36,482 nt of DNA from an uncultured Bacilli bacterium (GTDB lineage: Bacteria > Bacillota_I > Bacilli_A > RF39 > UBA660), in NCBI GenBank assembly GCA_947630105.1, contig CANRGD010000005.1, positions 1 through 36,482 of the forward strand. Direction: 5' to 3'. Positions 1 to 8,849 of this stretch are shown here, in pieces. The translations under genes were made by a program, and so were the position numbers. How positions within the stretch are numbered: the first letter of the stretch is position 1; every line of letters begins with the position of its first letter. The notes beneath the pieces were generated by a model. That model worked only from the letters and a program-made list of their open reading frames with translations. It did not search any database and had not been told where the DNA came from.

Positions 1-70
1 CTTATGGAATTATTATACTATAACTACCCCCCCCCGTGTCAATGTTAAGTCTTATTATTTCCCACGGAAT
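1..70 (-). repeat. Direct repeat copy R1 (~70 bp); carries a G9-tract promoter on the minus strand
   Basis: cttatggaattattatactataactacccccccccgtgtcaatgttaagtcttattatttcccacggaat is near-identical to 905-975. Reverse complement has TTGACA (37-42), a 19-nt spacer containing G9, and TATAAT (12-17). Confidence 0.85.
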
Positions 71-95
71 GGAAGTATATTTTATCTTCTATATT

Positions 96-863
96 TTAAT
101 CCTGAGTACTATATTCTAATGTTATATCGCCTATTTTTACACTATAAGAGCCATCAACAGCTCCAGCATCTGTTGCTCCTTCTACTACACCTATACTAAT
201 ATAAATTTCTTGATATTTATATGTTTTTCCATCATATTTACCCAACTTAGTGTTAGTAATATTAGAATATGTACCATTTTGACTATTGAAAGGCACCTCA
301 TCCCCATGTGTTATATTATCTACTGTAACTGCAATGCCCTTACGATTAGGCGTCCCACCAATATAAATAATAGTTCGCACACGAACTTCTAAACTTTTAC
401 AAGCTTTATCTACTAATTCTTTAGACGTTCCATTGCCTGGTATACAGACTATTGGTTTATCATAACCTGTAACATTGGCAATTTTTATACTTTTAAAATA
501 TGCATCAAATTCTCCATCATTTATAGCAAAAACAGAATATGTTAAACGACCATTATTATCTAAAGAAGTAAAATTTGCTCCTAAATTTGTAATTTTAGGA
601 TTTGCTCCACTATTATCTATATGGGCATCTACTGCTGTTCCTGCTGCACCTGGAGTAAAAACTGGTTTAATATCACTTGTATCCATCACTGTTACTGATT
701 TAGAAAATTTGACACTAAAGTTAGCTTCATTTGCTTTTACTGTAGCACTAATATTTTGAATATTTAAGCTTTTAGAAAATACGGCATAAGCAATTGTTAA
801 AAAGACAACGGCTATTAACATTGAAGTTACAGCTATTATTCTTCCTTTTCTGTCTCTTTCCAT
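96..863 (-). CDS. Secreted/surface TasA/camelysin-like protein with N-terminal signal/TM segment
   Basis: N-terminus MERDRKGRIIAVTSMLIAVVFLTIAYAVFSKSLNI resembles SipW-dependent/TasA-type leaders. RBS GGGAGG places the start at 863, downstream of the ORF-track start at 890. Family call by eye only. Confidence 0.65.
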   Translation of the reverse strand: MERDRKGRIIAVTSMLIAVVFLTIAYAVFSKSLNIQNISATVKANEANFSVKFSKSVTVMDTSDIKPVFTPGAAGTAVDAHIDNSGANPKITNLGANFTSLDNNGRLTYSVFAINDGEFDAYFKSIKIANVTGYDKPIVCIPGNGTSKELVDKACKSLEVRVRTIIYIGGTPNRKGIAVTVDNITHGDEVPFNSQNGTYSNITNTKLGKYDGKTYKYQEIYISIGVVEGATDAGAVDGSYSVKIGDITLEYSTQD

Positions 864-904
864 TATAGTACCTCCCATAAAAAAATACACAAAACTTCTA
901 TTTT

Positions 905-975
905 CTTATGAAGCAATTATACTATAGCTACCCCCCCCCAGTGTCAATATTAAGTCTTATTATTTTCCACGGAAT
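905..975 (-). repeat. Direct repeat copy R2 (~70 bp), same orientation as R1
   Basis: cttatgaagcaattatactatagctacccccccccagtgtcaatattaagtcttattattttccacggaat; aligned by eye to 1-70. Confidence 0.85.
916..947 (-). promoter_or_regulatory. Candidate phase-variable promoter: TTGACA, 20-nt spacer with G9 tract, TATAAT
   Basis: Minus strand: TTGACA (942-947), spacer 922-941 with C9 on the plus strand at 931-939, TATAAT (916-921). Lies ~50 nt upstream of the RBS/ATG of the gene ending at 96. An alternative -10, TATAGT (921-926), gives a 15-nt spacer. Confidence 0.7.
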
Positions 976-1055
976 TCCTAAATTTTAAGTAAAATAAACC
1001 AAGGTCAACCTACTAAACTTTTCGTAAACCTTGTATTATAATTTTTTAAAAATTA

Positions 1056-3209
1056 TTATTTTTCTGTTAATCTTAGATTAACTTTTTCCTTTTCTAAAGA
1101 AATACTATCTACATAACAATCCACTATATCTCCTACACTTACAACTTCACTAGGATGTTTAATATATTTATCTGTAAGCTTAGAAATATGAGCAAGTCCA
1201 TCATTATGTAATCCAATATCAATAAAAGCTCCAAAATCAACCACATTTCTAACCGTTCCTTGTAATTTCATCCCAACTGTTAAATCTTTTATCTCTAAAA
1301 TATCACTTTTTAATAGTGGTTGAGGCATTTCCTCTCTAGGATCCAAATTAGGTTTCTTTAAGGAAGCAATAACATCCTCCAAAGTATAAATATCAGTTCC
1401 TAGTTTTTTGGCAACTTCTTCTTGCTTTATATTATCTAATTTTTCTCCTAAATTTTTACTCCCAATATCTTTAATATTACATCCTATTTCTTTAAGTAAA
1501 TTTAAAGCTATATTATAACTTTCTGGATGAATTGCCGTACTATCTAAAATGTTATCTCCTTCTGCAATACGTAAAAATCCAATTGCTTGTTCATAAGCTT
1601 TATCTGATAATAACTTCTTTTTAGCAATTTCTTCTCTTGATTTAATTTTACCTATTTGCTCACGATAATTTATAATTTTCTCAATTGCTTTTTTGGTAAT
1701 TCCTGAAACATATTTTAATAAAGAAGCAGAAGCTGTATTTATATTTACACCAACACTGTTTACGCATTTTTCTACTACAAAATCTAAAGAATTAGCTAAT
1801 TTTTTTTGAGATACATCATGTTGATATAACCCCACTCCAATACCATCAGGTGGAATTTTAACAAGTTCAGCTAATGGATCTTGTAATCTTCTTCCAATAC
1901 TAACAGCACTTCTTTTTTCAACTTCCAAAAATGGAAATTCTTCAATCGCAATAGGTGAGGCACTATATATTGATGCCCCAGCTTCAGAAACAATTACATA
2001 TTTGCAAGATAAATTATACTCATGAATCATCTCTGCACAAAATTTTTCTGATTCTCTTGAAGCTGTTCCATTCCCAATCGCAATAATATCTACATTATAT
2101 TTTTTTATTAAATCTACTACAGTTTCTTTAGCTTGTTTTACCAAACTAGCACTATTTCCTTTTAAAAAAGGCTTTATAACTGTTGAGTCTAAATATTTAC
2201 CATTTTTATCTATAACTGCCAATTTACACCCATTTACAAATCCTGGATCAAATGCTAAAACAATCTTTTCTTTTATTGGTGGCATTAATAATAAAGCTTC
2301 TAAGTTTTTACCAAAATTTTCAATTGCCGCTTCTTCGCCCTTTTCTGTTAATTCACTTCTAATTTCTCTCTCGATAGAAGGTGCAATAAGTCTTTTATAG
2401 GCATCTTCTATTGCCTCTATTACATATTTACAAACAAAACTTTTTTCATTTCTAATATTTTTTTGCTTTAAATAGGTAATTATTTCCTCACTTTCAACAT
2501 TTATAGATACACTAAGTATCTTTTCATCTTCTCCTCTATTAATTGCTAAAATTCTATGTGGTTTAATATATTTAACTGGCTCATTAAATGAATAATACAT
2601 TTCATAAACTTTCTTTTCATCAACAGCACCTTTTTTTAATTTTGTCTCAATTATTCCCGTTTTATAAAAATAACTCCGAATCCATTTTCTATAAAAAGCA
2701 TTATCACTTATCCACTCAGCAATTATATATTTAGCTCCCTCTATACATTTATCTAAATCTAACTCATCTTTTATAAATTTAGCTGCTAATTCCTCTATAC
2801 TACCTTTAATAGGAAAACTCATCATCATTTTAGCTAAAGGCTCAAGTCCTAATTTTATTGCTTCAGTAGCTTTTGTCTTTTTCTTTTCTTTATAAGGACG
2901 ATACAAATCTTCTACTTCTACTAGTTTTGTACAATTCAATATTTGCTTTTTCAACTCTTCTGTTAATAATCCCTTTTCCTCAATTAATCTAATGACATCC
3001 TCTTTACGTTTAAGCAAATTCTCTTGATATAAATAAACTTCATTGATAGCCTTAATTTGTTCTTCATTAAGAGCTCCTGTTGCCTCTTTTCTATATCTTG
3101 CTATAAAAGGAATAGTATTTCCCTCATTAAGTAAAGTTAACACAACATTTACTTGCTTAGTAGAAACTCCTAAATCTTTTGCTATTTCATTTATAATTAA
3201 TTCATTCAT
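1056..3209 (-). CDS. tex: Tex family transcription accessory / S1 RNA-binding protein
   Basis: 717 aa; Tex N-terminal region, YqgF-like LAFDPGFVNGCKLAVID, HhH segment (VNINTASASLLKYVSGI) and C-terminal S1 domain (GMKLQGTVRNVVDFGAFIDIG). Confidence 0.95.
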   Translation of the reverse strand: MNELIINEIAKDLGVSTKQVNVVLTLLNEGNTIPFIARYRKEATGALNEEQIKAINEVYLYQENLLKRKEDVIRLIEEKGLLTEELKKQILNCTKLVEVEDLYRPYKEKKKTKATEAIKLGLEPLAKMMMSFPIKGSIEELAAKFIKDELDLDKCIEGAKYIIAEWISDNAFYRKWIRSYFYKTGIIETKLKKGAVDEKKVYEMYYSFNEPVKYIKPHRILAINRGEDEKILSVSINVESEEIITYLKQKNIRNEKSFVCKYVIEAIEDAYKRLIAPSIEREIRSELTEKGEEAAIENFGKNLEALLLMPPIKEKIVLAFDPGFVNGCKLAVIDKNGKYLDSTVIKPFLKGNSASLVKQAKETVVDLIKKYNVDIIAIGNGTASRESEKFCAEMIHEYNLSCKYVIVSEAGASIYSASPIAIEEFPFLEVEKRSAVSIGRRLQDPLAELVKIPPDGIGVGLYQHDVSQKKLANSLDFVVEKCVNSVGVNINTASASLLKYVSGITKKAIEKIINYREQIGKIKSREEIAKKKLLSDKAYEQAIGFLRIAEGDNILDSTAIHPESYNIALNLLKEIGCNIKDIGSKNLGEKLDNIKQEEVAKKLGTDIYTLEDVIASLKKPNLDPREEMPQPLLKSDILEIKDLTVGMKLQGTVRNVVDFGAFIDIGLHNDGLAHISKLTDKYIKHPSEVVSVGDIVDCYVDSISLEKEKVNLRLTEK

Positions 3210-3238
3210 AAAATTACCTCACTTTCTTAATTTTAGGC

Positions 3239-3260
3239 AAAAAAAGAAGCTTAAAAGCTT
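3239..3260 (-). terminator. Intrinsic terminator
   Basis: Minus strand GAAGCTTTTAAGCTTC followed by a T7 run, immediately after the stop of the 3261-3938 gene. Confidence 0.75.
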
Positions 3261-3938
3261 CTAATAACCATACCTCACAACTTCAAATACTACATTGTAA
3301 TTTGTTCCAAATAATAAAGCTTCACTTTCCGCACTAAATAATAAATCAAATAAAAATCTCTTTTCCAATCCAATATTGCCACCTCTATCTAATACAATAG
3401 CATAAAAGGGCTCTCCTAATTTTGAATTTGTTACTCTAACAATTGTCCCATAAGGATATTTTTTATCTCCTGCAACAATCCTCACCTTTCCATAAGTAGC
3501 ATCAGTATAATAAATATTTCCCCCTCTTACATCATAGCCACTACCTACTTTTCCACTACAGCCAAAACAATCAGGTCCATAAGCAGACATTGCCCCAACT
3601 TGTGTTTCTAAAATATCACTACCAACAGGTTTGTTATTTTCTAGTGGCTTTTCTTCAACAGGATTTATAACATCTATACTTTTTTCTATATTAGCTTTTT
3701 TCTCTTCTACTGTTTTCTCTTGTTTTTCAATGTTTTCTTCATTTACAGTTTCTTCTTTTTCTTCAGTAGGCAAAATTTCTTTAAATGCCACAACTTCAAC
3801 ATTACTAATTACACTACTATTTAATTTTTTTGTTTTAACTTCTAGCTGACAAACTTTATTAGTAACTGGAAAAACAAATAAAACTGTAGGAATCATCAGA
3901 AATAAAAACAAATTTATAGCATATATAATATATTTCAT
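3261..3938 (-). CDS. 3D-domain / double-psi beta-barrel-like cell-wall protein with N-terminal membrane anchor
   Basis: N-terminal hydrophobic segment; C-terminal ...KKYPYGTIVRVTNSK...FYAIVLDRGGNIG...FDLLFSAESEALLFG...NVVFEVV pattern of 3D domains. Confidence 0.6.
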   Translation of the reverse strand: MKYIIYAINLFLFLMIPTVLFVFPVTNKVCQLEVKTKKLNSSVISNVEVVAFKEILPTEEKEETVNEENIEKQEKTVEEKKANIEKSIDVINPVEEKPLENNKPVGSDILETQVGAMSAYGPDCFGCSGKVGSGYDVRGGNIYYTDATYGKVRIVAGDKKYPYGTIVRVTNSKLGEPFYAIVLDRGGNIGLEKRFLFDLLFSAESEALLFGTNYNVVFEVVRYGY

Positions 3939-3962
3939 AACATCCTCTTATTAATACTTCAA

Positions 3963-4793
3963 TTAACTTCTTCTTTCACAAGTATATCCACTTGCTTTCA
4001 TATTTTTTTCGATATAATCCATATCTTCATTATATTCAAATTCAGGATAAGTTCCACCAGCTTCACTATATGCACTAGTTACTTTTTCCAAATCAATATC
4101 ACTATAAGTAAATTTTTCTTTCTGGGTAATTGTATCATTTACATATTCACAAGCAACAGATACTCCATTTAATGTAGAAGTAACATTTTTTAAATTTTCA
4201 CATTTCATATTTTCAGTAACTAAAGTATCTTCATCTAATGTAATATCACCTCTTGTTGTTACTAAATAATCTAAATTAATTAATTTATTATCAGTAAATC
4301 CAAAAACAGCTTCATAAGATATATCTAATTGAGAAGTATTTTTACTTAAAGTACATACTAAATCTCCATTAACAATTTTTTCATTTAAAGCTGCATTTTT
4401 ATTAGCTTTATATTGTTCCACAAAACTATTTATTTCAGGTAAAAATATCACAAATCCAATCAAAAAAACAAAGAAGATTACTAACAAAAAAGTTTTAAAT
4501 TTACTTGGTGGTTTATAATTTATATTAACTTCTTTCATTGTTTCTTTAACAGACATAGGTGTATTTATTGATTGATTATTTCCATTATTATTAGTTTGAG
4601 TAATATTAGCAGAAGCTAAAGTATTTGTATTTACTGAAGCATTTACTTGAGAATTTCCTAAAGTAGTATTTTGTCCTTGAACTTGTGCCATAGTTTGAGC
4701 ACTATTTTGTATTTGTGGAGGATTTACTACTCCAGCTTGATTAACATTAGTTGAATTATTGTTTCCACCAGTTTGATTTTGATTAGGATTCAC
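3963..4793 (-). CDS. Hypothetical membrane protein with N/Q-rich low-complexity N-terminus
   Basis: ORF 3963-4817; RBS GGGAGTG favours a GTG start at 4793. One TM segment (FKTFLLVIFFVFLIGFVIFLP). Confidence 0.6.
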   Translation of the reverse strand: MNPNQNQTGGNNNSTNVNQAGVVNPPQIQNSAQTMAQVQGQNTTLGNSQVNASVNTNTLASANITQTNNNGNNQSINTPMSVKETMKEVNINYKPPSKFKTFLLVIFFVFLIGFVIFLPEINSFVEQYKANKNAALNEKIVNGDLVCTLSKNTSQLDISYEAVFGFTDNKLINLDYLVTTRGDITLDEDTLVTENMKCENLKNVTSTLNGVSVACEYVNDTITQKEKFTYSDIDLEKVTSAYSEAGGTYPEFEYNEDMDYIEKNMKASGYTCERRS

Positions 4794-4852
4794 ACTATCA
4801 CTCCCTATATTAAACAACTTATTCTTTATAAAATATATTATAACATAACAAT

Positions 4853-5479
4853 CTATCTTAAACTAGTAATTTTTTCTTGAAAATCATCGCTATTTGTAAT
4901 ATAACTTCCCGCAACTAATATATCAGCATCTGCACAAAGATTTTTTGTTTCCTCATTAATCCCACCATCTACACTTATAAGAGCTTTACTTTTATAAGAA
5001 TTTAACAAAGCCCGAACTTCTTTAATTTTATCCTTCGTCTCTTCAATAAATTCCTGTCCTCCCTTACCAGGAACTACACTCATTATTAAAATTACATCTA
5101 AATAAGGTAAATACGGAACTAATTCACTAACTTTAGTTTCTGGAGATATCGCTAGCCCTGCTTTTATTGAATATTTTTTAATTAATTCTAAATCTTTTAC
5201 AATATCTTCTAAAACTTCAACATGAAAAATTATATATTCAGTATTAAGTTCCGCATAAAGTGGAATATATTTAGAAGGTTTTTTTACCATTAAATGTACA
5301 TCTAATCTTTTTGATGTAAATTTATATATATTTCGCATTTCTCTAAATGGCATGGTCTTTAATTTAACAAATTTCCCATCTCCAATATCTACATGAATAT
5401 AATCAATATCTGTATCATTTAATTTTGAAATATCTCTAGGAATATTTTTACTAGACAAAAATGAACCACTAACTTTCAT
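4853..5479 (-). CDS. rpe: Ribulose-phosphate 3-epimerase
   Basis: DIDYIHVDIGDGKF, LDVHLMVKKP, IMSVVPGKGGQEF, SVDGGINEET motifs; follows rsgA as in the Firmicutes cluster. Confidence 0.93.
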   Translation of the reverse strand: MKVSGSFLSSKNIPRDISKLNDTDIDYIHVDIGDGKFVKLKTMPFREMRNIYKFTSKRLDVHLMVKKPSKYIPLYAELNTEYIIFHVEVLEDIVKDLELIKKYSIKAGLAISPETKVSELVPYLPYLDVILIMSVVPGKGGQEFIEETKDKIKEVRALLNSYKSKALISVDGGINEETKNLCADADILVAGSYITNSDDFQEKITSLR

Positions 5480-5480
5480 T

Positions 5481-6308
5481 TTACTCCTCCTTTATAAAAC
5501 TTAAATAATTTAAATATCTATCCTTTAATATATTATTAGCCAAAACATTCTTTTTAACAGCACATTCTACTTCTTTTGTATGTGTACAATCTTTATAAGG
5601 GCAAGGATATTTTTTAAATTCTACAAAAGCATCTTTTATTTTTAATTTATCTTCTTTAGTAAAATTTAAAGCTGAAAAGCCTGGTGTATCTATTACTTTT
5701 CCACTTCCAAAAACAAAAGCTTCTACTACTCTTGTAGTATGTTTACCTCTTCCTAAAGCCAAGGATATTTCTCCTGTTTGTAAATCCCACTTAGAATTAA
5801 TTTTATTTAAAAGGGTTGATTTACCAGCTCCTGTTTGTCCTGTAAATACACTTGTTTTATTACTTAATAATTTTTTTATTTTTGAAATATCTTTATTTGA
5901 TATTACCTCATAGCCTATATTTTCATAATATTTTAATATTTTTAAAATTTCTTTACTTTCATTTTTAGTTAAAAGATCTTCTTTGGTTATACAAATTATT
6001 GGTTTTACATTATTAATTTCCATAAGAACAAGTAATTTATCTAATAAATGTAAAGAAAAGTCAGGTTGCTTTAAACTAGTAATAATAAAACCTTGATCAA
6101 TATTACTAACTTTAGGTCTTTGAAAACAATTTTTTCGTGGTAAAATTTTTTCAATTATTTTTTTATCTTTATTGAAAAGAACATAATCTCCAACTACTGG
6201 AATAATATGTTCTTTTCTAAATATTCCTCGACATTTACATGGATATATTTCATCTTGATAACTAACATAATGTAAGTCACTAATTATTTTTATTATTTGC
6301 CCCTGCAT
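5481..6308 (-). CDS. rsgA: Ribosome small-subunit-dependent GTPase A
   Basis: Circularly permuted GTPase: TGQTGAGKSTLLN, GRGKHTTR, IDTPGFS, C-terminal Cys/His zinc motif. Confidence 0.95.
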   Translation of the reverse strand: MQGQIIKIISDLHYVSYQDEIYPCKCRGIFRKEHIIPVVGDYVLFNKDKKIIEKILPRKNCFQRPKVSNIDQGFIITSLKQPDFSLHLLDKLLVLMEINNVKPIICITKEDLLTKNESKEILKILKYYENIGYEVISNKDISKIKKLLSNKTSVFTGQTGAGKSTLLNKINSKWDLQTGEISLALGRGKHTTRVVEAFVFGSGKVIDTPGFSALNFTKEDKLKIKDAFVEFKKYPCPYKDCTHTKEVECAVKKNVLANNILKDRYLNYLSFIKEE

Positions 6309-6318
6309 ATTTTATAAA

Positions 6319-8106
6319 TTACTCCTTTTCACTATCTTCTTCACTTGCTGTTGAACTAGCTTCTGGAGTTTCACTAGAAGAAGATGAAGCTTTTGGTTTT
6401 GGTTTCTTAGCAACAATTATTTTTAACGTCATCCCTTTAACTATTGGACTTCCCGCAGCCCGTGATTGAGAAATTATTTTTCCTTCTTCATAACTTGTTG
6501 TTTCTTCTTCACTTACTGAAATCTGTAAATCATACTTAGCACAAAAAGCTTCTGCATCTTCTACAGACCAACCTAATTCATTCATATCTGGGAATGTATC
6601 AGTAATATCAGGAATATACAATATTATTTGATCTCCTTTTTTTACTTCACTACCCTTTGCTAAAGATTGGCCAATAATTTGCTGTCCAGCATTTTCTAAA
6701 TCTAAATCAAAATCTTCAGGTGGTTCTTTTTTCTCAACTTTTACTTCTAAGCCATATTCAACTTCTAACAATGTTTGAATTTCTATATAATTTTTACCTG
6801 TATAATCTTCTAATTCAAATGTTTCTTCTCCAGTTGATTTATATATAGTTACTTTAGTACCATATTTAACACTACGTCCACTAGCTGGATCAGTTTTTAC
6901 AACCCTATTCTTTTTTACCGTATCTGATGCTACTTTTTTAATTTTTGTATTTACTTCAAATCCTGCTTCTTGTAATTTCTTTTCACAAGAACTTACTGTT
7001 AAATTTTTACACTTTGGTACACTAACTGCCTTTTTTGTAGTTAAAGCTGGTACAACAAAAAATATAATAATTAATATAGCCACTAATACTGCTAAAACAC
7101 AAGCTAAAATTATAATTATTTTTTTATTCTTTTTTTCTTCCTTATCTTCAATCTTAGTAACTATTTCTGAAGTTTCATCAACATTTTTTTGTCCTTCAAT
7201 TTCTTCTAATTTTTTAATTTGTTTAGTTGTATCACTTTCATTTTCCGGATATTTATATTGATAAGGCTCTTCATTTAATCTCTCATCATCCATACAACTT
7301 AATAAATCATCATGCATACTTTTAACATCATTATATCTATTTTTAGGATTCTTAGCAGTAGCCTTTAAAATAATATTCTCAATACTTTGTGGAATAGCTG
7401 GATTTTCTTCTCTTAAATTTGGTAGTGGATCTCGCATATGTTTAAGTGCTATTTCTACTGCATTATCACCTCTAAAAGGTAAACTTCCACTTAATAATTC
7501 ATAAAAAATAATACCCATTGAATATATATCACTTTTCGTTGTACACCCTTTACCACTAGCTTGTTCCGGTGGTAAATAATGTACAGACCCCATTACAGAA
7601 TTAGTCTGTGTAAGTTGTGTTGAATTTAAAGCCATTGCAATACCAAAATCAGTTATTTTAATTTGACCATCATCTTTAATCATAATATTTTGTGGTTTTA
7701 AATCACGATGAATTATATAAGAATCATGTGCATGTGCCATACCATCTGTTAATTGTAGCATTATATCTATTGCTTCTGATAAAGTCAAACTGCCTCGCTT
7801 CTTTAATAATTGCTTTAAAGTTTTTCCTTCAATATACTCCATAACAATATAGTATAACCCATCATCTTCGCCAACATCATATACTTCAACAATATTAGGA
7901 TGAGCTAATGATGATGCTGATAAAGCCTCACGTTGAAACCGTCTAACAAATTTTTCATCATTAGACAAATCTCCTCTTAATATTTTAATAGCCACATTTC
8001 TATCTAGAATAGTATCATATCCTAAATAAACATTAGCCATACCACCTTCACCAATAGAACGTATTATTTCATATCGTTCATTAATTTTTTGCCCCTTTGA
8101 AATCAT
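6319..8106 (-). CDS. prkC: Ser/Thr protein kinase with three PASTA domains
   Basis: GEGGMANVYLGYD, HRDLKPQNIM, DFGIA; TM segment; three PASTA repeats. Confidence 0.95.
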   Translation of the reverse strand: MISKGQKINERYEIIRSIGEGGMANVYLGYDTILDRNVAIKILRGDLSNDEKFVRRFQREALSASSLAHPNIVEVYDVGEDDGLYYIVMEYIEGKTLKQLLKKRGSLTLSEAIDIMLQLTDGMAHAHDSYIIHRDLKPQNIMIKDDGQIKITDFGIAMALNSTQLTQTNSVMGSVHYLPPEQASGKGCTTKSDIYSMGIIFYELLSGSLPFRGDNAVEIALKHMRDPLPNLREENPAIPQSIENIILKATAKNPKNRYNDVKSMHDDLLSCMDDERLNEEPYQYKYPENESDTTKQIKKLEEIEGQKNVDETSEIVTKIEDKEEKKNKKIIIILACVLAVLVAILIIIFFVVPALTTKKAVSVPKCKNLTVSSCEKKLQEAGFEVNTKIKKVASDTVKKNRVVKTDPASGRSVKYGTKVTIYKSTGEETFELEDYTGKNYIEIQTLLEVEYGLEVKVEKKEPPEDFDLDLENAGQQIIGQSLAKGSEVKKGDQIILYIPDITDTFPDMNELGWSVEDAEAFCAKYDLQISVSEEETTSYEEGKIISQSRAAGSPIVKGMTLKIIVAKKPKPKASSSSSETPEASSTASEEDSEKE

Positions 8107-8849
8107 ATAACTTCACCTTCTTCGCTAAGTACCAAATAACAAACCGAAATATTATCTGTGCCACCCCTATTATTTGCTTTTTGAATTAATTTAATAACTT
8201 TATCTTCGACCTCGCCTTCACCTAATAGAACTTTTTCAATTTGGTCTTTTTCTACCATATTAGTAAGACCATCACTAGAAAGTAATATATCCGAAACATT
8301 CATATCACAATCAAATATATCCATATCTACTGTAGGAGCTGCTCCTAAAGCCTTCATCAAAACATTTTTTTTTGGATGAACACTTGCTTCCTCTTTTGTA
8401 AGTTCTCCAGCACTAACTAATAAATTAACTAACGTATGATCATAAGTTACTTTATGTAATTTTCCATCTTTCATTACAAAACCACTAGAATCTCCTACAT
8501 TACCAAATAACAAATAATCTTTCGTTAATATTGCCATTACTAAAGTTGTCCCCATCCCTTTACTCTCAGGATGTTCTTTCTCATGTTGAAAAATTAAAGT
8601 ATTTATTTCATCTGTAGCATCTCTCATCCAATTAACCGCATCCACTTTACTCATATTTAAAAAAGTCTCTTTAAAATGTTTTCCTAAATAAGAAATAGCA
8701 ATAGAACTAGCCACTTCTCCAGCGGAATGTCCTCCCATTCCATCAGCAATCGCTAATAAATACTCATCTTTTGTATTTTTAGTAATTATTACACTATCTT
8801 CATTATGATCTCTTACTTTGCCAGCATCTGTTAAATAAAAAGATTTCAT
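8103..8849 (-). CDS. prpC: PP2C-type protein phosphatase (Stp/PrpC)
   Basis: ADGMGGHSAGEVAS, NVGDSSGFV, LSSDGLTNMV, GGTDNISV motifs; overlaps prkC by 4 bp. Confidence 0.95.
   Translation of the reverse strand: MKSFYLTDAGKVRDHNEDSVIITKNTKDEYLLAIADGMGGHSAGEVASSIAISYLGKHFKETFLNMSKVDAVNWMRDATDEINTLIFQHEKEHPESKGMGTTLVMAILTKDYLLFGNVGDSSGFVMKDGKLHKVTYDHTLVNLLVSAGELTKEEASVHPKKNVLMKALGAAPTVDMDIFDCDMNVSDILLSSDGLTNMVEKDQIEKVLLGEGEVEDKVIKLIQKANNRGGTDNISVCYLVLSEEGEVI

Noticed and set aside
210-392. Plus-strand 60-aa ORF
   Set aside because: Antisense to the better-supported surface-protein gene; no RBS.
475-759. Plus-strand 94-aa ORF
   Set aside because: Antisense to the surface-protein gene; no RBS or recognisable domain.
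1015-1056. AT-rich palindrome aataatttttaaaaaattat after tex
   Set aside because: Weak stem without G/C; not convincing as a terminator.
3043-3264. Plus-strand 73-aa ORF
   Set aside because: Antisense to tex and its upstream region; composition artefact.
3631-3849. Plus-strand Ser/Phe-rich 72-aa ORF
   Set aside because: Antisense of a Lys/Glu-rich linker in the 3D-domain protein.
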